Source: CAWKPF01 sp963851415 (GTDB lineage Bacteria; Acidobacteriota; Thermoanaerobaculia; Multivoradales; Multivoraceae). Taken from it: DNA of 64,000 nucleotides. Shown in pieces: positions 17,034 to 26,350 of the stretch (its first letter is position 1; the number at the start of each line of letters is the position of its first letter). The notes beneath the pieces were generated by a model. It made no database searches, had not been told where the DNA came from, and saw nothing but the letters and a program-made list of their open reading frames with translations. The DNA lies in contig CAWKPF010000002.1 of NCBI GenBank assembly GCA_963851415.1, positions 2,356,001-2,420,000 on the forward strand, written 5' to 3'. The position numbers and the translations under genes are program-made.

Positions 17034-18227
17034 ATGGCTGACCTCTATCGGCTCTCGGTTCGTGACCCCGTACATGGGTTCATTCGTGCCGATGCCCTGG
17101 AAACGGCGCTGATCGAGAGCCGCCCCATGCAGCGGCTGCGCAACGTGCGTCAGCTCGGCCTCACCAACCTGGTCTTTCCCGGAGCGGAGCACAGTCGCTT
17201 CGCCCACGCCCTGGGGGTCATGCACCTGGCGGGTCGACTCTACGACTCGCTCGCCCGCGCCGACGGGCCGCTCGATCCTGACCTGCGATCGCGCCAACGC
17301 CGCACGCTGCGCGCCGCTGCGCTCCTGCACGACATCGGCCACGCTCCCTTCAGTCATACCGCTGAGGATCTCTTCGATCGGCCCATCGACCACGAGGAGA
17401 TGACTCGCCGGCTGCTGCTCGAAAGTGACCTCTCGAGCATCTTCGAGGCTCACGGCGACGGCATCTCTCCCGAAGAGGTGCAGCTACTTCTAGAAGGCAC
17501 CGGCAGCGACCCCGACCAGCAGGTGCTGAGCCGGGTCATCTCCGGGGAGCTCGACGTCGACAAGATGGACTACCTGATGCGTGACAGCCTCTTTTGCGGC
17601 GTGCACTACGGCACCTTCGACCTCGAGCGCATCCTCGACACCGTGGTTCCGATCGAAGATCCGGAGGACGGTCGCTGGGGCATCGGACTGGAGGAGGGCG
17701 GACTTCACGCTGCCGAGGCGCTCGTACTGGCGCGCTACTACATGTTCACCCAGGTCTATTTCAACGTCACCGGAAAGGTGCTCGAGCTGCATCTGAACGC
17801 ATGGCTGCGCGAGGAAGGCATCCAGTGGCACTCCGACCCCGAGGAGTTTCTCGACCAGGACGACGTCTGGGTGCTCTCCCGAATGCGTCGTTCGAGCAGC
17901 CGACACGCGGACGCGCTCCTGCGGCGCCGTCGCTATGTGCTGGCTCACGAGACCCGGGAGCACCTGCGCAGCGAGGAGAAGGAACGGTTCGTGGCTCGAC
18001 TCGAGCCTCTCGCCGCCAGTCACGGCAGCCGAATGCTGGTCTCCAACTCGGCCAAGGACCCGCACCGGTTGGGGCGAAGCCGCGTCATGGTTCGACGCAG
18101 CAACGGTCATCTCGAGCCGATGGAGGAAGCGAGCGACTTCATCCGCCATCTCAGCCGAATCGACTGCTACCGGGTCTACTGCGAGCCGGAGCTACGCTCC
18201 GAGCTGGCTTCCGCACTCGCGGTCTGA
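17034..18227 (+). CDS. HD-domain phosphohydrolase (SAMHD1/dGTPase-like)
   Basis: The 397-residue protein belongs to the HD superfamily of metal-dependent phosphohydrolases, in the branch of SAMHD1-like proteins. Visible motifs are DPVHGFI at the start, FPGAEHSRFAHALGVMHLA, the HD signature ALLHDIGHAPFSH, and the downstream ELDVDKMDYLMRD. The metal ligands are present, so it should be active; dNTPs are a likely but unproven substrate. The ATG at 17034 fits the family N-terminus (MADLYRLSVRDPVHG); the upstream in-frame ATG at 16998 would add 12 unlikely residues. Its 3' end overlaps trmB on the opposite strand by 52 bp. Confidence 0.88.
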   Translation: MADLYRLSVRDPVHGFIRADALETALIESRPMQRLRNVRQLGLTNLVFPGAEHSRFAHALGVMHLAGRLYDSLARADGPLDPDLRSRQRRTLRAAALLHDIGHAPFSHTAEDLFDRPIDHEEMTRRLLLESDLSSIFEAHGDGISPEEVQLLLEGTGSDPDQQVLSRVISGELDVDKMDYLMRDSLFCGVHYGTFDLERILDTVVPIEDPEDGRWGIGLEEGGLHAAEALVLARYYMFTQVYFNVTGKVLELHLNAWLREEGIQWHSDPEEFLDQDDVWVLSRMRRSSSRHADALLRRRRYVLAHETREHLRSEEKERFVARLEPLAASHGSRMLVSNSAKDPHRLGRSRVMVRRSNGHLEPMEEASDFIRHLSRIDCYRVYCEPELRSELASALAV

Positions 18228-18994
18228 GTCGAGTTTTCACCCGACTCCCGACCGCGATCGCCCCCGGGCGAAGGGCCGACCGAGATCCCGACCACGCCTC
18301 CAGGATGCACCAGGCGATCGGGATCCGACGGTCCATGGCCGTCTCGGAACTGCACCACGAGCCGCTGGATCGGACGGCCCTCGGCAACGTACTTGGCTTC
18401 GTAGTTGGTGCGCGGACCTTCGGGCCACACCTCGAGAGCCTCTACCACCACCTCGGGATGCGAATCGAGAATCGAGTGGACCTCACTTCCGTACTCGAGA
18501 AAATCGGTCGCAAAGAAGAGTCGCCCACCCGGTGCCAGCGTACCCAGGAGCAGATCGACCGTCTCGGGATCGAAGAGACGCCGCTTGTGATGGCGGGCCT
18601 TGGGCCAGGGGTCGGGGAAGTAGACATGCATCGCGCGGGCGAAGCCACGGGGCAGGCAAACGCTCAGCAGATAGAGCGCCTCGCCTCGGAGCAGCAGGAG
18701 GTTGTGAAGATCCCTGTGGGCCGCCCGACTGGCAGCCAGTCGGAAGTACTTGCTGACGATCTCGATCCCCAGGAATCCCGTATTCGGCTCTCGCGCAGCG
18801 CGATCGAGCAGGAAGCGACCCTTGCCGAAACCGATCTCGATCTCCCAGGCACGAGCCTCCTCTCCACCGCCCGAGAAAGCCAGCGGGCCGAGGTCGAGCG
18901 GAAGAGCGTAGGACTCGACCAGCCTCTCGTCACCCGGCGGTAACACTCCGCCGGTCAGCCGCGCCGGCTGACCCGGATGTCGTCTCACAGCCAC
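18176..18994 (-). CDS. trmB: tRNA (guanine-N7-)-methyltransferase TrmB
   Basis: TrmB methylates G46 in the tRNA variable loop using S-adenosylmethionine. The protein has the SAM-binding strand EIEIGFGKGRFLLDRA, the family signature YFPDPWPKARHHKRRL and GGRLFFATDFLEYG. The start is uncertain: GTG codons at 18994 and 18988 precede VRRHPGQPARLTGG, and a TTG at 19045 is also in frame; no ribosome site decides. After the fold, a Gly/Ser/Glu-rich tail of about 45 residues is encoded antisense to the last codons of the HD gene. Confidence 0.88.
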   Translation of the reverse strand: MAVRRHPGQPARLTGGVLPPGDERLVESYALPLDLGPLAFSGGGEEARAWEIEIGFGKGRFLLDRAAREPNTGFLGIEIVSKYFRLAASRAAHRDLHNLLLLRGEALYLLSVCLPRGFARAMHVYFPDPWPKARHHKRRLFDPETVDLLLGTLAPGGRLFFATDFLEYGSEVHSILDSHPEVVVEALEVWPEGPRTNYEAKYVAEGRPIQRLVVQFRDGHGPSDPDRLVHPGGVVGISVGPSPGGDRGRESGENSTQTASAEASSERSSGSQ

Positions 18995-19070
18995 GAGTGT
19001 AGCGGCGAGATCGGGCGCCCGCTGGCACAGCACTGAGAGGAGCAAGACACGGCCTCCGACCCTCGATCGC

Positions 19071-20135
19071 TCACAGCAGCCGATCGATTCCGCGCCGCTT
19101 CAGCTCTGCCACGACGTGGCGAACGTCCTGCGCGCGCTCTCGGGGCATGACCAGTGTGGCGTCTCCCGTGCGAATCACTGCCAGTCCCTCGACCCCGATG
19201 ACCGCGGTCAAGCCCTCGTCACTGATGACCAGGTTGTCTCTGGCATCGACCAGGATCGTCTCGCCCCGACACCGATTGCCGGCTTCATCTGCGTGAATCA
19301 GCTCCGACATCGCCTCCCAGGAGCCCAGGTCGCTCCACTCGCAGTCGAGCGGCACGGTGGCGATGTCCTCCACGTGCTCCATGACGCCGTGGTCGATCGA
19401 GATCGCTGCCAGATTCTCGTAGAGCGCGCTTCGCTGCTCCGGCTCTGCGGCGATCACCGAGTCGATACCTGCCGCAATCTCTGGCTGGTGACGCACCAGC
19501 TCTCGCCACAAGACCTTCGCCGGACACACGAAGATGCCTCCGTTCCAGAGATGGCGTCCACCCTCGACGAAACGCGCCGCGGCCTCGGCACTCGGCTTCT
19601 CGACGAAGCGGCGGACCGCGGTAGCGACCGGCTCCTCAGGCGCCGGTGCTTCGAGCTCGAGATAACCGAAGCCGCTCTCTGCCCATCGGGGCCTCACACC
19701 GAGAGTGAGAATCCGGTCCCGATCGAGGGCGTCGCGAGCGGCGACTTCGAGCGCTCGACGAAATGCGGCGGGATTGCCGACCCAATGATCCGAGGGCAGC
19801 ACCGCAACGACGCCGTCGACCCCGGCCTGCATCATCGTTCGCACGGCCCAGCCGATCGCCGGCGCCGTGTTACGACCCATCGGCTCCGCCAGGATCTGCT
19901 CGGACGGCACCGACTCCAGCTCGTCGTCCACCGCGGCAGCAAGACGCTCGGTAGTACAGACCCAGATCTGCTCGGGCGGAACCAGAGGCGCCAGACGGGT
20001 GACGGTTTCGGCGAGCAGACTCTTGCCATCGGCAAACGGAAGCAGCTGCTTCGGACGGTCTCGACGAGAGGCGGGCCAGAAGCGCGTGCCACTGCCACCG
20101 GCGAGAATGAGCGCGTGGATGGGGGGAGTGGTCAT
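19071..20135 (-). CDS. manC: Mannose-1-phosphate guanylyltransferase
   Basis: The enzyme makes GDP-mannose from mannose-1-phosphate and GTP for surface polysaccharide synthesis. The 354-residue protein starts with the nucleotidyltransferase motif ILAGGSGTRFWPASR, followed by PKQLLPFADGKSL, AEPMGRNTAPAIGWA, VLPSDHW, RRFVEKPS and WNGGIFV. It ends after the left-handed helix part and lacks the C-terminal phosphomannose isomerase (cupin) domain of fused ManC/AlgA proteins. No glycan cluster is next to it. Confidence 0.93.
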   Translation of the reverse strand: MTTPPIHALILAGGSGTRFWPASRRDRPKQLLPFADGKSLLAETVTRLAPLVPPEQIWVCTTERLAAAVDDELESVPSEQILAEPMGRNTAPAIGWAVRTMMQAGVDGVVAVLPSDHWVGNPAAFRRALEVAARDALDRDRILTLGVRPRWAESGFGYLELEAPAPEEPVATAVRRFVEKPSAEAAARFVEGGRHLWNGGIFVCPAKVLWRELVRHQPEIAAGIDSVIAAEPEQRSALYENLAAISIDHGVMEHVEDIATVPLDCEWSDLGSWEAMSELIHADEAGNRCRGETILVDARDNLVISDEGLTAVIGVEGLAVIRTGDATLVMPRERAQDVRHVVAELKRRGIDRLL

Positions 20136-20174
20136 GACTAGGCTCTTTCGATGGCGAGGCGATCCGGCAGCCGC

Positions 20175-20849
20175 TCAGCCGAGCTCCGGGTTCCAGAGAC
20201 TGATCTCTTCGAGCGACTTGCGCTCCAGATCGGGAACCTCGACTCCGGGCGCAGGATAGCCCACCGGAAACAAGATGTAGGCCTTCTCGTTGCGCGGTCG
20301 CCCGAGGATCTCACCGAGGAATCGCATCGGGCTCGGCGTATGCGTGAGTGTGGCCAACCCCATCTGATGCAAAGCTGCAATGAAGATCCCGCAGGCGATA
20401 CCGACACTCTCTTTGACGTAGTAGTTCTTCCGCTTGTTGCCGTCGGGGAGATAGCCGAACAGCTCCTCGAAGACGACCACGAGCCAGGGCGCGGTCTCGA
20501 GGTAGGGCTTGTGGGAGGTCGTGCCGAGCGGCTCGAGGGCCTCGCGCCAGGCCGGAGGCATCCGGCCTCCTTCGTAGTTCTCGCGCTCCTCTCGTTCGGC
20601 GGCGAGTCGAATCTGCTTCTTGATCGCTGGATCATCCACTGCCACGAACAGCCAGGGCTGGCGGTGAGCCCCCGAGGGAGCCGTCGAAGCCGTCTGGATC
20701 GCCAGCTCGATCAGCTCCCGGTCCACCGGCTGGTCGGAGAACTCACGCACGCTCCGGCGGCGATCCATCTGTCGATAGAACGTCCGCGCTCGGCGACGCA
20801 TCTCTTCCGGATCGAGACGTTCGAAGTCATAGGGCTTGGTCGGCAGCAT
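20175..20849 (-). CDS. Iodotyrosine deiodinase-like flavin nitroreductase-fold protein
   Basis: The 224-residue protein has the nitroreductase fold with FMN-binding RRSVREFS near residues 31-38 and the diagnostic TAPSGAHRQPW near 56-66. Conserved blocks match the iodotyrosine deiodinase (IYD) branch over the full length, including ESVGIACGIFIAALHQMGL and GRPRNEKAYILFPVGYPAPG. The IYD lid residues that bind the zwitterion of halotyrosine appear kept as E88, Y92 and K114, with one residue inserted between Y and K. I infer reductive dehalogenation of halotyrosines, or a related flavin reduction. The ATG at 20849 is preferred to GTG 20885. Confidence 0.8.
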   Translation of the reverse strand: MLPTKPYDFERLDPEEMRRRARTFYRQMDRRRSVREFSDQPVDRELIELAIQTASTAPSGAHRQPWLFVAVDDPAIKKQIRLAAEREERENYEGGRMPPAWREALEPLGTTSHKPYLETAPWLVVVFEELFGYLPDGNKRKNYYVKESVGIACGIFIAALHQMGLATLTHTPSPMRFLGEILGRPRNEKAYILFPVGYPAPGVEVPDLERKSLEEISLWNPELG

Positions 20850-20913
20850 GACGGTCTCAACCTCACTGAGGGTGTTCAGACCCACGGCCGGGTCGACGGC
20901 TACCGACTCCCCG

Positions 20914-21984
20914 TTACTCGGTGCGCTCGACCCCGAGGCGCTCGAGCTCGCTCTCGATCACTTCGGACATCTGCTCGAAGGGAACCGCACCCGACATCGG
21001 TCGACCGTTGACGAAGATCGCTGGGGTTCCCGTTACGCCAGCCAGGGTTCCGGCCCGCACGTCCTCTTCCACCGCCGCGGCCTTGCGCCCGCTGGTCAGA
21101 CAGATCGAGAACTCGGCCTCATCGAGCCCCAGGCGAGTGGCCTTCTCCTGCAGCGATGCCACCGACAGCTGCTTCTGCTCGGCGAACATCAGGTCGTGCA
21201 TCTCCCAGAACTTGCCCTGGTCGTCGGCACACAGCGAAGCCTCGGCAGCCTTGCGAGCGTTGGCGTGGATGCTGTCGAGAGGAAACTGGCGAAACACGAT
21301 CTGCACGACGTCGCCGTACTCCTCGATCACGCGCTCCATCGTGGGGTTCACCCGCTGACAGAACGGGCACTCGAAGTCCGAGAACTCGACGATGGTGACT
21401 GGCGCACTCTCCGCGCCCTTGGTCGGCCCCCCGGCAGCCTCGACACTCACTCGATAGGGCTCGAGCATCACCTCGACCGCGGTCGACTCTCGTAGCGAGG
21501 CGTTGAGCTTCTCGGTGGCGAGAAACTGCTTGATCTGGTCCGCCACCTGCTCCTGGGTCGCGCCCCGCAGCCGACTCTGATTCCTGTTGTACCAATCGGT
21601 CACCTCCTGCTCGGAGATGGACTCCAGGTTCTGTTCGATCTGAGCAGCCTCCCAGGCCGACACGTCGAGGCCCGAGTCGGCCGCCGCCGCAGTGAGAAGG
21701 CGATTCCGCACCAGCTCGTCGATCGCCAGCTCCATCGCGCGGTGACGATTCTGATTCGCCTGGGACTCGCATTGGAGTCGCTGCATCTCGACCGCTTTCA
21801 GGTTCTCGGCGGCAGCCTCCTCGACCTCGGCACGGGTGACGATCTCTTCACCGATGGTGACCATGGGGTCGTCGGAGTCCGGGGTCTGAACGCTGGAGCC
21901 CGGCTCGCCACCGAGACAGGCGACGGCGCCGAGGAGGAAGCCGACGGCGGCAATCGAGGGGATGAGCTTGAGCTGAGGGATCAT
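20914..21984 (-). CDS. Lipoprotein with SurA-like N-domain and DsbA-type thioredoxin domain
   Basis: The 356-residue protein begins with a lipoprotein signal ending in LLGAVAC. Residues about 45-165 form a Glu/Gln-rich helical region like the N-domain of SurA/PrsA chaperones (MELAIDELVRNRLL, WYNRNQSRLRG). Residues about 185-345 form a thioredoxin_4/DsbA domain with EFSDFECPFCQRVNP (active site CPFC), RQFPLDSIHANARKAAEA and the cis-proline loop GVTGTPAIFVNGRPM. It should act in the periplasm as a disulfide oxidoreductase or isomerase tethered to a membrane. The start at 21984 gives the best signal; in-frame ATG 22017 is upstream. The gap 21985-22248 to holB holds no gene I can see. Confidence 0.88.
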   Translation of the reverse strand: MIPQLKLIPSIAAVGFLLGAVACLGGEPGSSVQTPDSDDPMVTIGEEIVTRAEVEEAAAENLKAVEMQRLQCESQANQNRHRAMELAIDELVRNRLLTAAAADSGLDVSAWEAAQIEQNLESISEQEVTDWYNRNQSRLRGATQEQVADQIKQFLATEKLNASLRESTAVEVMLEPYRVSVEAAGGPTKGAESAPVTIVEFSDFECPFCQRVNPTMERVIEEYGDVVQIVFRQFPLDSIHANARKAAEASLCADDQGKFWEMHDLMFAEQKQLSVASLQEKATRLGLDEAEFSICLTSGRKAAAVEEDVRAGTLAGVTGTPAIFVNGRPMSGAVPFEQMSEVIESELERLGVERTE

Positions 21985-22248
21985 GGTCGTCTCCGGAGAG
22001 GAAGTCTCACAGGGCAAGGGTCGTGGCGCCGCGACCTGTCGCGGCCCCTTCCCGACCGGCCTGCGCGAAAAGGGGGGTTGGTTGGAGCGGTCTTCTGGAG
22101 GTGGGAGCGGACAGGAGCTCGGCGGCCACAGGTCGTCGAGCGCACGGAGGATACGAGTCTATCAGCGGGTGCGGTTCTACGAAACGCCGGAATGACCCAT
22201 TTTCCGGCTCGAACCGGCCGCCGCAGCCTCGGACCGGCTCCCCACAGG

Positions 22249-23088
22249 TCACCCGTCGGCTCGGGGAACCCGCGAAAAGCTGCGCGCGACCCAGCCCTCG
22301 AGGATCCTCTGCGCAGTAATGCCTCGCGAGCGCAGATCGGGGCCCTCGAGCAGCTCCTCGGCCAGCCCGAGCAGGGAGCGTCGCATCTCGGAGTGCTCGC
22401 AGCGTCGAGCCGCAGCGAGCACCGTCGCGCTGGCCCGAGCCCAGGGCTCGCCCGAACGAGGGTCCTCCCAGCCGCCTAGGTCCAGGAGACTGGCGGCATA
22501 GGAAAGAACGAAGACCGACGAGCGCAGCCGAAGCCAGTCCTCGACTGCCGAGACCAGGCGGTCGACGACTTCCTCGTTCGCCTCACCCGTCACGCTCTGT
22601 CCCAGGAAAATGGACAGACAACGACTGCGCAGCGTCGGCAGCAGATCGGTGGCAGAGGGGGCGAGCAGAAGGAAGTGGCGCGGCGCCGAGTCTGGCGGCT
22701 CCTCGAGACTCTTGAGCAGAGCGTTGGCGGCGCCCCCCGTGAGGGATTCCGCGCTGGTGATCATCAACACCTGGCCCCGGGCCTCGAAGGGACTCTGCTG
22801 AATGCTCCGCAGCAGACCACGGGTGGCATCGGCCGACGTGGAGGTCTTGAGGTCGCGCTCCAGCACCAGGAAGTCAGGATGAAAATGATCTCCGTCTCCG
22901 GGGCCTTCGATCCTGCGACAGTGCCGGCAGGTACCGCAGGGTCGCTCGTCGGGGGCCAGCTCGCAGAGCAGCGTTCGAGCCAGTTCGACACCCGCCGCAA
23001 TCCGCCCCTCGCGGCTCCCACCGTGCAAGATCACGCCCGGATAGAGAGCCCCTTCGCGCGCCTTCTCCAATGCTGGATCGATTGCCAT
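22249..23088 (-). CDS. holB: DNA polymerase III clamp-loader subunit delta prime
   Basis: The 279-residue protein resembles delta prime of the clamp loader: LHGGSREGRIAAGVELA at the position of the P-loop, a zinc module CGTCRHCRRIEG (residues about 51-62), and ANALLKSLEEPP with SRCLSIFLG. The P-loop lacks the GKS/T residues, as in many delta prime subunits that do not hydrolyse ATP. It lies 8 bp after tmk on the same strand, a common tmk-holB pairing. Confidence 0.88.
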   Translation of the reverse strand: MAIDPALEKAREGALYPGVILHGGSREGRIAAGVELARTLLCELAPDERPCGTCRHCRRIEGPGDGDHFHPDFLVLERDLKTSTSADATRGLLRSIQQSPFEARGQVLMITSAESLTGGAANALLKSLEEPPDSAPRHFLLLAPSATDLLPTLRSRCLSIFLGQSVTGEANEEVVDRLVSAVEDWLRLRSSVFVLSYAASLLDLGGWEDPRSGEPWARASATVLAAARRCEHSEMRRSLLGLAEELLEGPDLRSRGITAQRILEGWVARSFSRVPRADG

Positions 23089-23096
23089 GTCTGCGC

Positions 23097-23735
23097 TCAG
23101 TGCTCCAACCAGCGCTGCATCCAGGCACGAACCTGTTCCCGGGTGCCATCGCGCGGGCCCTCGGAAGAGACGACCGCGATGCGCTCGGGCTCTTGCTCGG
23201 CCAGTGCCAGGAAGCCGGTTCTCACCCGGCGGTAGAAGTCGAGCTGCTCGTCGTCGAGCCGGTCCACGCTGCCCTGTCGCCTGCGACCCCGCGAACGCCC
23301 TCGGCTTCTCGCCGCCTCGGCCGAGAGATCGAGCAGCAGGGTATGGTCCGGCCGCCGACCGCCCGTCGCCACGCTCTCGATCGTCTCGATGTCATCCAAC
23401 GACACACCGCGACCGTATCCCTGGTAGGCCATGGTCGAATCGGTGAAGCGATCGCACAGTACCCATTGCCCTCGCGCCAACGCCGGCTCGATGACCTCCA
23501 TCAGATGCTGACGTCGGCTCGCGAAGACCAACAGGAGCTCGACACGACCGTCGAGCTTCCCCCAACGCGAATCGAGAAAGAGGGAACGAATCTCCTGTCC
23601 GAGCGGTGTACCGCCCGGCTCATGGGTCACACAACAAGGCTGACCCTGCTCTTCGAGCCACTCGGCCGCCCAACGAAGTTGGGTCGACTTCCCGCTGCCG
23701 TCGAGCCCTTCGAAAGTCACGAAACGCGCAGACAT
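23097..23735 (-). CDS. tmk: Thymidylate kinase
   Basis: Thymidylate kinase phosphorylates dTMP to dTDP for DNA synthesis. The 212-residue protein has the P-loop FEGLDGSGKSTQL near residues 8-20, THEPGGTPLGQEIR, the CDRFTDSTMAYQGYGR block, and the lid with arginines (EAARSRGRSRGRRRQ) near 145-160. The lid is unusually Arg-rich. The ATG at 23735 gives the standard MSARFVTFEG start; the in-frame ATG at 23807 would add 24 residues. Confidence 0.94.
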   Translation of the reverse strand: MSARFVTFEGLDGSGKSTQLRWAAEWLEEQGQPCCVTHEPGGTPLGQEIRSLFLDSRWGKLDGRVELLLVFASRRQHLMEVIEPALARGQWVLCDRFTDSTMAYQGYGRGVSLDDIETIESVATGGRRPDHTLLLDLSAEAARSRGRSRGRRRQGSVDRLDDEQLDFYRRVRTGFLALAEQEPERIAVVSSEGPRDGTREQVRAWMQRWLEH

Positions 23736-23835
23736 GCGTCGGTCAAGATAGCACGCGGGAGATAATGAAAGCAGACGCACTCCGTGCCGAGCGACTCCTC
23801 GAAACACGGGGACGCGAGATCGAGACCCCTGGGAA

Positions 23836-24255
23836 ATGAGCGAAGTTCGCGAACACCCCGACCTACTGTTCTTCGACGGCGCATGCGGTCTCTGTCACGG
23901 CTCGGTGCGATTCGCTGTTCACCGTGATCGCGATGGGGCGATTCGCTATGCGCCGATCGGAGGGCCGACCTGGCAGCAACACCTGACACCGAAGCAGCGC
24001 GAGACCGCGCCGGACTCGGTGCTCGTCTTGACCGCCGAAGGCGAGCTCCTCGAGCGCAGCGATGCAGCACTTCGCGTCCTGCGAAGGCTCCCTTGGCCCT
24101 GGAGCTGGCTCGGTGGGGCTCTGGGGTGGATCCCGCGGCCGCTGCGCGACGCCACCTACGACTGGGTGGCACGCCGGCGCCGGCGCTGGTTTCGCACGCC
24201 CAGCGAGAGCTGTCCACTGGTTCCGGCCGAGCTGCGGCCACGCTTCGATCCCTAG
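23836..24255 (+). CDS. DCC family thiol-disulfide oxidoreductase-like protein (DUF393)
   Basis: The 139-residue protein has the family signature FFDGACGLCHGSVRF near residues 12-26, with the conserved CxxC. The body contains SVLVLTAEGELLERSDAALRVLRRL and an Arg-rich end, as usual in DUF393. The family has a thioredoxin-like fold; its substrates are unknown. It is divergent from tmk across 100 bp. Confidence 0.88.
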   Translation: MSEVREHPDLLFFDGACGLCHGSVRFAVHRDRDGAIRYAPIGGPTWQQHLTPKQRETAPDSVLVLTAEGELLERSDAALRVLRRLPWPWSWLGGALGWIPRPLRDATYDWVARRRRRWFRTPSESCPLVPAELRPRFDP

Positions 24256-24398
24256 CTGCGATCGCTCAGTGCTCGACTGGTTTCGAGAAGCTCGAGCGGC
24301 GGGTCGGGGGCGACTGACGGCGAGTGGCGTCAGGCCCCGGTCCCCTTCTCTGTCCGCTCGTTCGCTGCACAGTCGGCTCGATCGCCAGACCGAAGAGG

Positions 24399-26153
24399 CT
24401 ACAGGTCCACTTCCTCGATCCATGCCGAGACCGAGGCCGCAAGCATCGGGAGAGTGATCGAACCGCTGCCGAGCACCCGATCGTGAAAGGCGCGGAGCTC
24501 GAAGTCCCCCTGAAGCGAATTCTCGGCCAGGGATCGCAGTCGCCGAATCTCGAGCATGCCCAACATGTAGCTGGTGGCCTGCCCTGGCCAGGCGATGTAG
24601 CGGTTGATCTCCGACTCGATGTCACCGGGCGGCCAGGCGGTGTTGGAGAGCATGAAGTCCACGGCTTGCTCGCGCGTCCAGCCTTTGGTGTGGAGGCCAC
24701 TGTCGACCACCAGCCGCGCAGCCCGGGCCGCCTGGTCCGACAGCATGCCCATGCGATCGAGCGGCCCGCTGTAGAGACCCAGCTCATCGGCCAGCCTCTC
24801 GGAGTACAGTCCCCAGCCCTCGACATAGCCGGAGTTCCAGGTGTAGCGAGCCAACGGATGGACACGATCCCCGAGCTCGAGCGCGATGGCACCCTGCAGG
24901 TGATGTCCCGGATAGGTCTCGTGGTAGAGCACCGACTGCTGAATGGCACGCGACCGATTCTCCGGCCGGACGACCGCAATGAAGTAGATGCCGGGCCTCG
25001 ATCCGTCCTCCGAGGAATACACGTACTCACCGGTACCGCTCGCTCGGTGCGGGGGATACGGCTCGATCAGGACCTCGGCTCGAGGCAACCGCCCGAAGGC
25101 CTCGGGCATCGTGTCGCGGGCGGCATCCAGGGCCTCCACCGAGTACTCGAGAACCTCGGCTTCGGTTCGAAAGGTGAACCGAGGGTCGAGATTGAGACTC
25201 TGCAGAAAGGACTCGATCTCTCCTCCGCCGAAGTGTTCGTCGACGAGGGTCTGCATCTCGGCGCGGACGGTGGCGATTTGCTCCAGGCCGATGCGATGGA
25301 TCTCATCGGCGGCCGGACTGATGGTGGCAAAGGAGCGCACGAGCAGCGGGTAACAAGCGTCGCCGTCGGGATGGGCGCTCAGTGCGATCTCCTCGCGAGC
25401 TGCCGGCAGGTATTCGTTCTCCATGAAGTCGGCGAAATGCTCGATCGCGGGTCTCGTGCTCTCGTTGAAGACCTTTGCTACGGCCTGGCCGAAGACCGGG
25501 TCGTCGCTCCTGGCAGCCATTCCGAGAAAGGGATTCTCGCTCTCGAGCAGGGAACGGACCTCACCGGGAACGTTGAGAGCCGTGACTCGGGGCGCGCTGT
25601 AGCCGAGCTCAAGGCCACGCCTGAGATTCTCGACCTCCCTTTCGAGGTAGCCCGCGACCTTGCCGAGTCGAGCCACCGCCTGATCACGGAGCTCGGGTGT
25701 CTCGAGAGGCTGCAGTTCGAAGACCTGCGGCAGGCTGGTGTGCCACGCCGTGATGTCGGCGGCAGCCCACAGCTCGCTACGACATGAGCGAGTCGCGATC
25801 GAGCCGGCCAGTTGCTCGTGCAGGATGCCGAAGGTCACCCAGTCGCGGCTCCCGATGTCGCCGGGCGCACCGATGTCCTCGAGCTCGCGAAGCCATGCAT
25901 CCTCCCGGGCCTGCCAGGTAGCCCGTGCCTCTGGCGAGTTGTCGAAGAGCTCATCGTGACTCCTGCCTGGCAGCGAATAGGAGGTCGCCATTTCGGGGAA
26001 ACGCTCGATCATGGCTTCCAGGTATTCGTCCGCCACCTCTTCGATGCTGCGCCGTGCGGCCTCCGACTGATCCGCTGGCTGGCCGCAGCCCGTGATCAGG
26101 GCACAAGCTGGAATGAGCAGAGAGAGCAGTTTCAGTCCAGTCGGCCTTTTCAT
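24399..26153 (-). CDS. DUF885 family lipoprotein, putative metallopeptidase-like
   Basis: The 584-residue protein has a lipoprotein signal (LLSLLIPACALITGC) and the whole DUF885 body. Its hallmark is the HExxxxHH-type motif in VLYHETYPGHHLQGA (near residues 410-424), followed by WGLYSERLADELGLY. DUF885 proteins are predicted metal-dependent hydrolases; the motif suggests peptidase activity but the substrate is unknown. The ribosome site AAAGGATCTCC supports the ATG at 26153. The gap from 26154 to modC at 26351 shows no gene. Confidence 0.88.
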   Translation of the reverse strand: MKRPTGLKLLSLLIPACALITGCGQPADQSEAARRSIEEVADEYLEAMIERFPEMATSYSLPGRSHDELFDNSPEARATWQAREDAWLRELEDIGAPGDIGSRDWVTFGILHEQLAGSIATRSCRSELWAAADITAWHTSLPQVFELQPLETPELRDQAVARLGKVAGYLEREVENLRRGLELGYSAPRVTALNVPGEVRSLLESENPFLGMAARSDDPVFGQAVAKVFNESTRPAIEHFADFMENEYLPAAREEIALSAHPDGDACYPLLVRSFATISPAADEIHRIGLEQIATVRAEMQTLVDEHFGGGEIESFLQSLNLDPRFTFRTEAEVLEYSVEALDAARDTMPEAFGRLPRAEVLIEPYPPHRASGTGEYVYSSEDGSRPGIYFIAVVRPENRSRAIQQSVLYHETYPGHHLQGAIALELGDRVHPLARYTWNSGYVEGWGLYSERLADELGLYSGPLDRMGMLSDQAARAARLVVDSGLHTKGWTREQAVDFMLSNTAWPPGDIESEINRYIAWPGQATSYMLGMLEIRRLRSLAENSLQGDFELRAFHDRVLGSGSITLPMLAASVSAWIEEVDL

Positions 26154-26350
26154 GGAGATCCTTTCGTCGGCTCCTTCGGGAGTCAGATCGGGATCCTATA
26201 GAAGTCGTTGTCTGATCGACCTCGACCGCCCTCTTCGATCCGATCGCGCCAGCCGAGGCCGTGCTCCGGAGCGAGGGCTAGCCGACGGTCCTCACGGGCC
26301 CCTGCGATTCCAGGCCGTCGTTGGAAGCGGGTGGTTGCCGCGCTCCGGCT

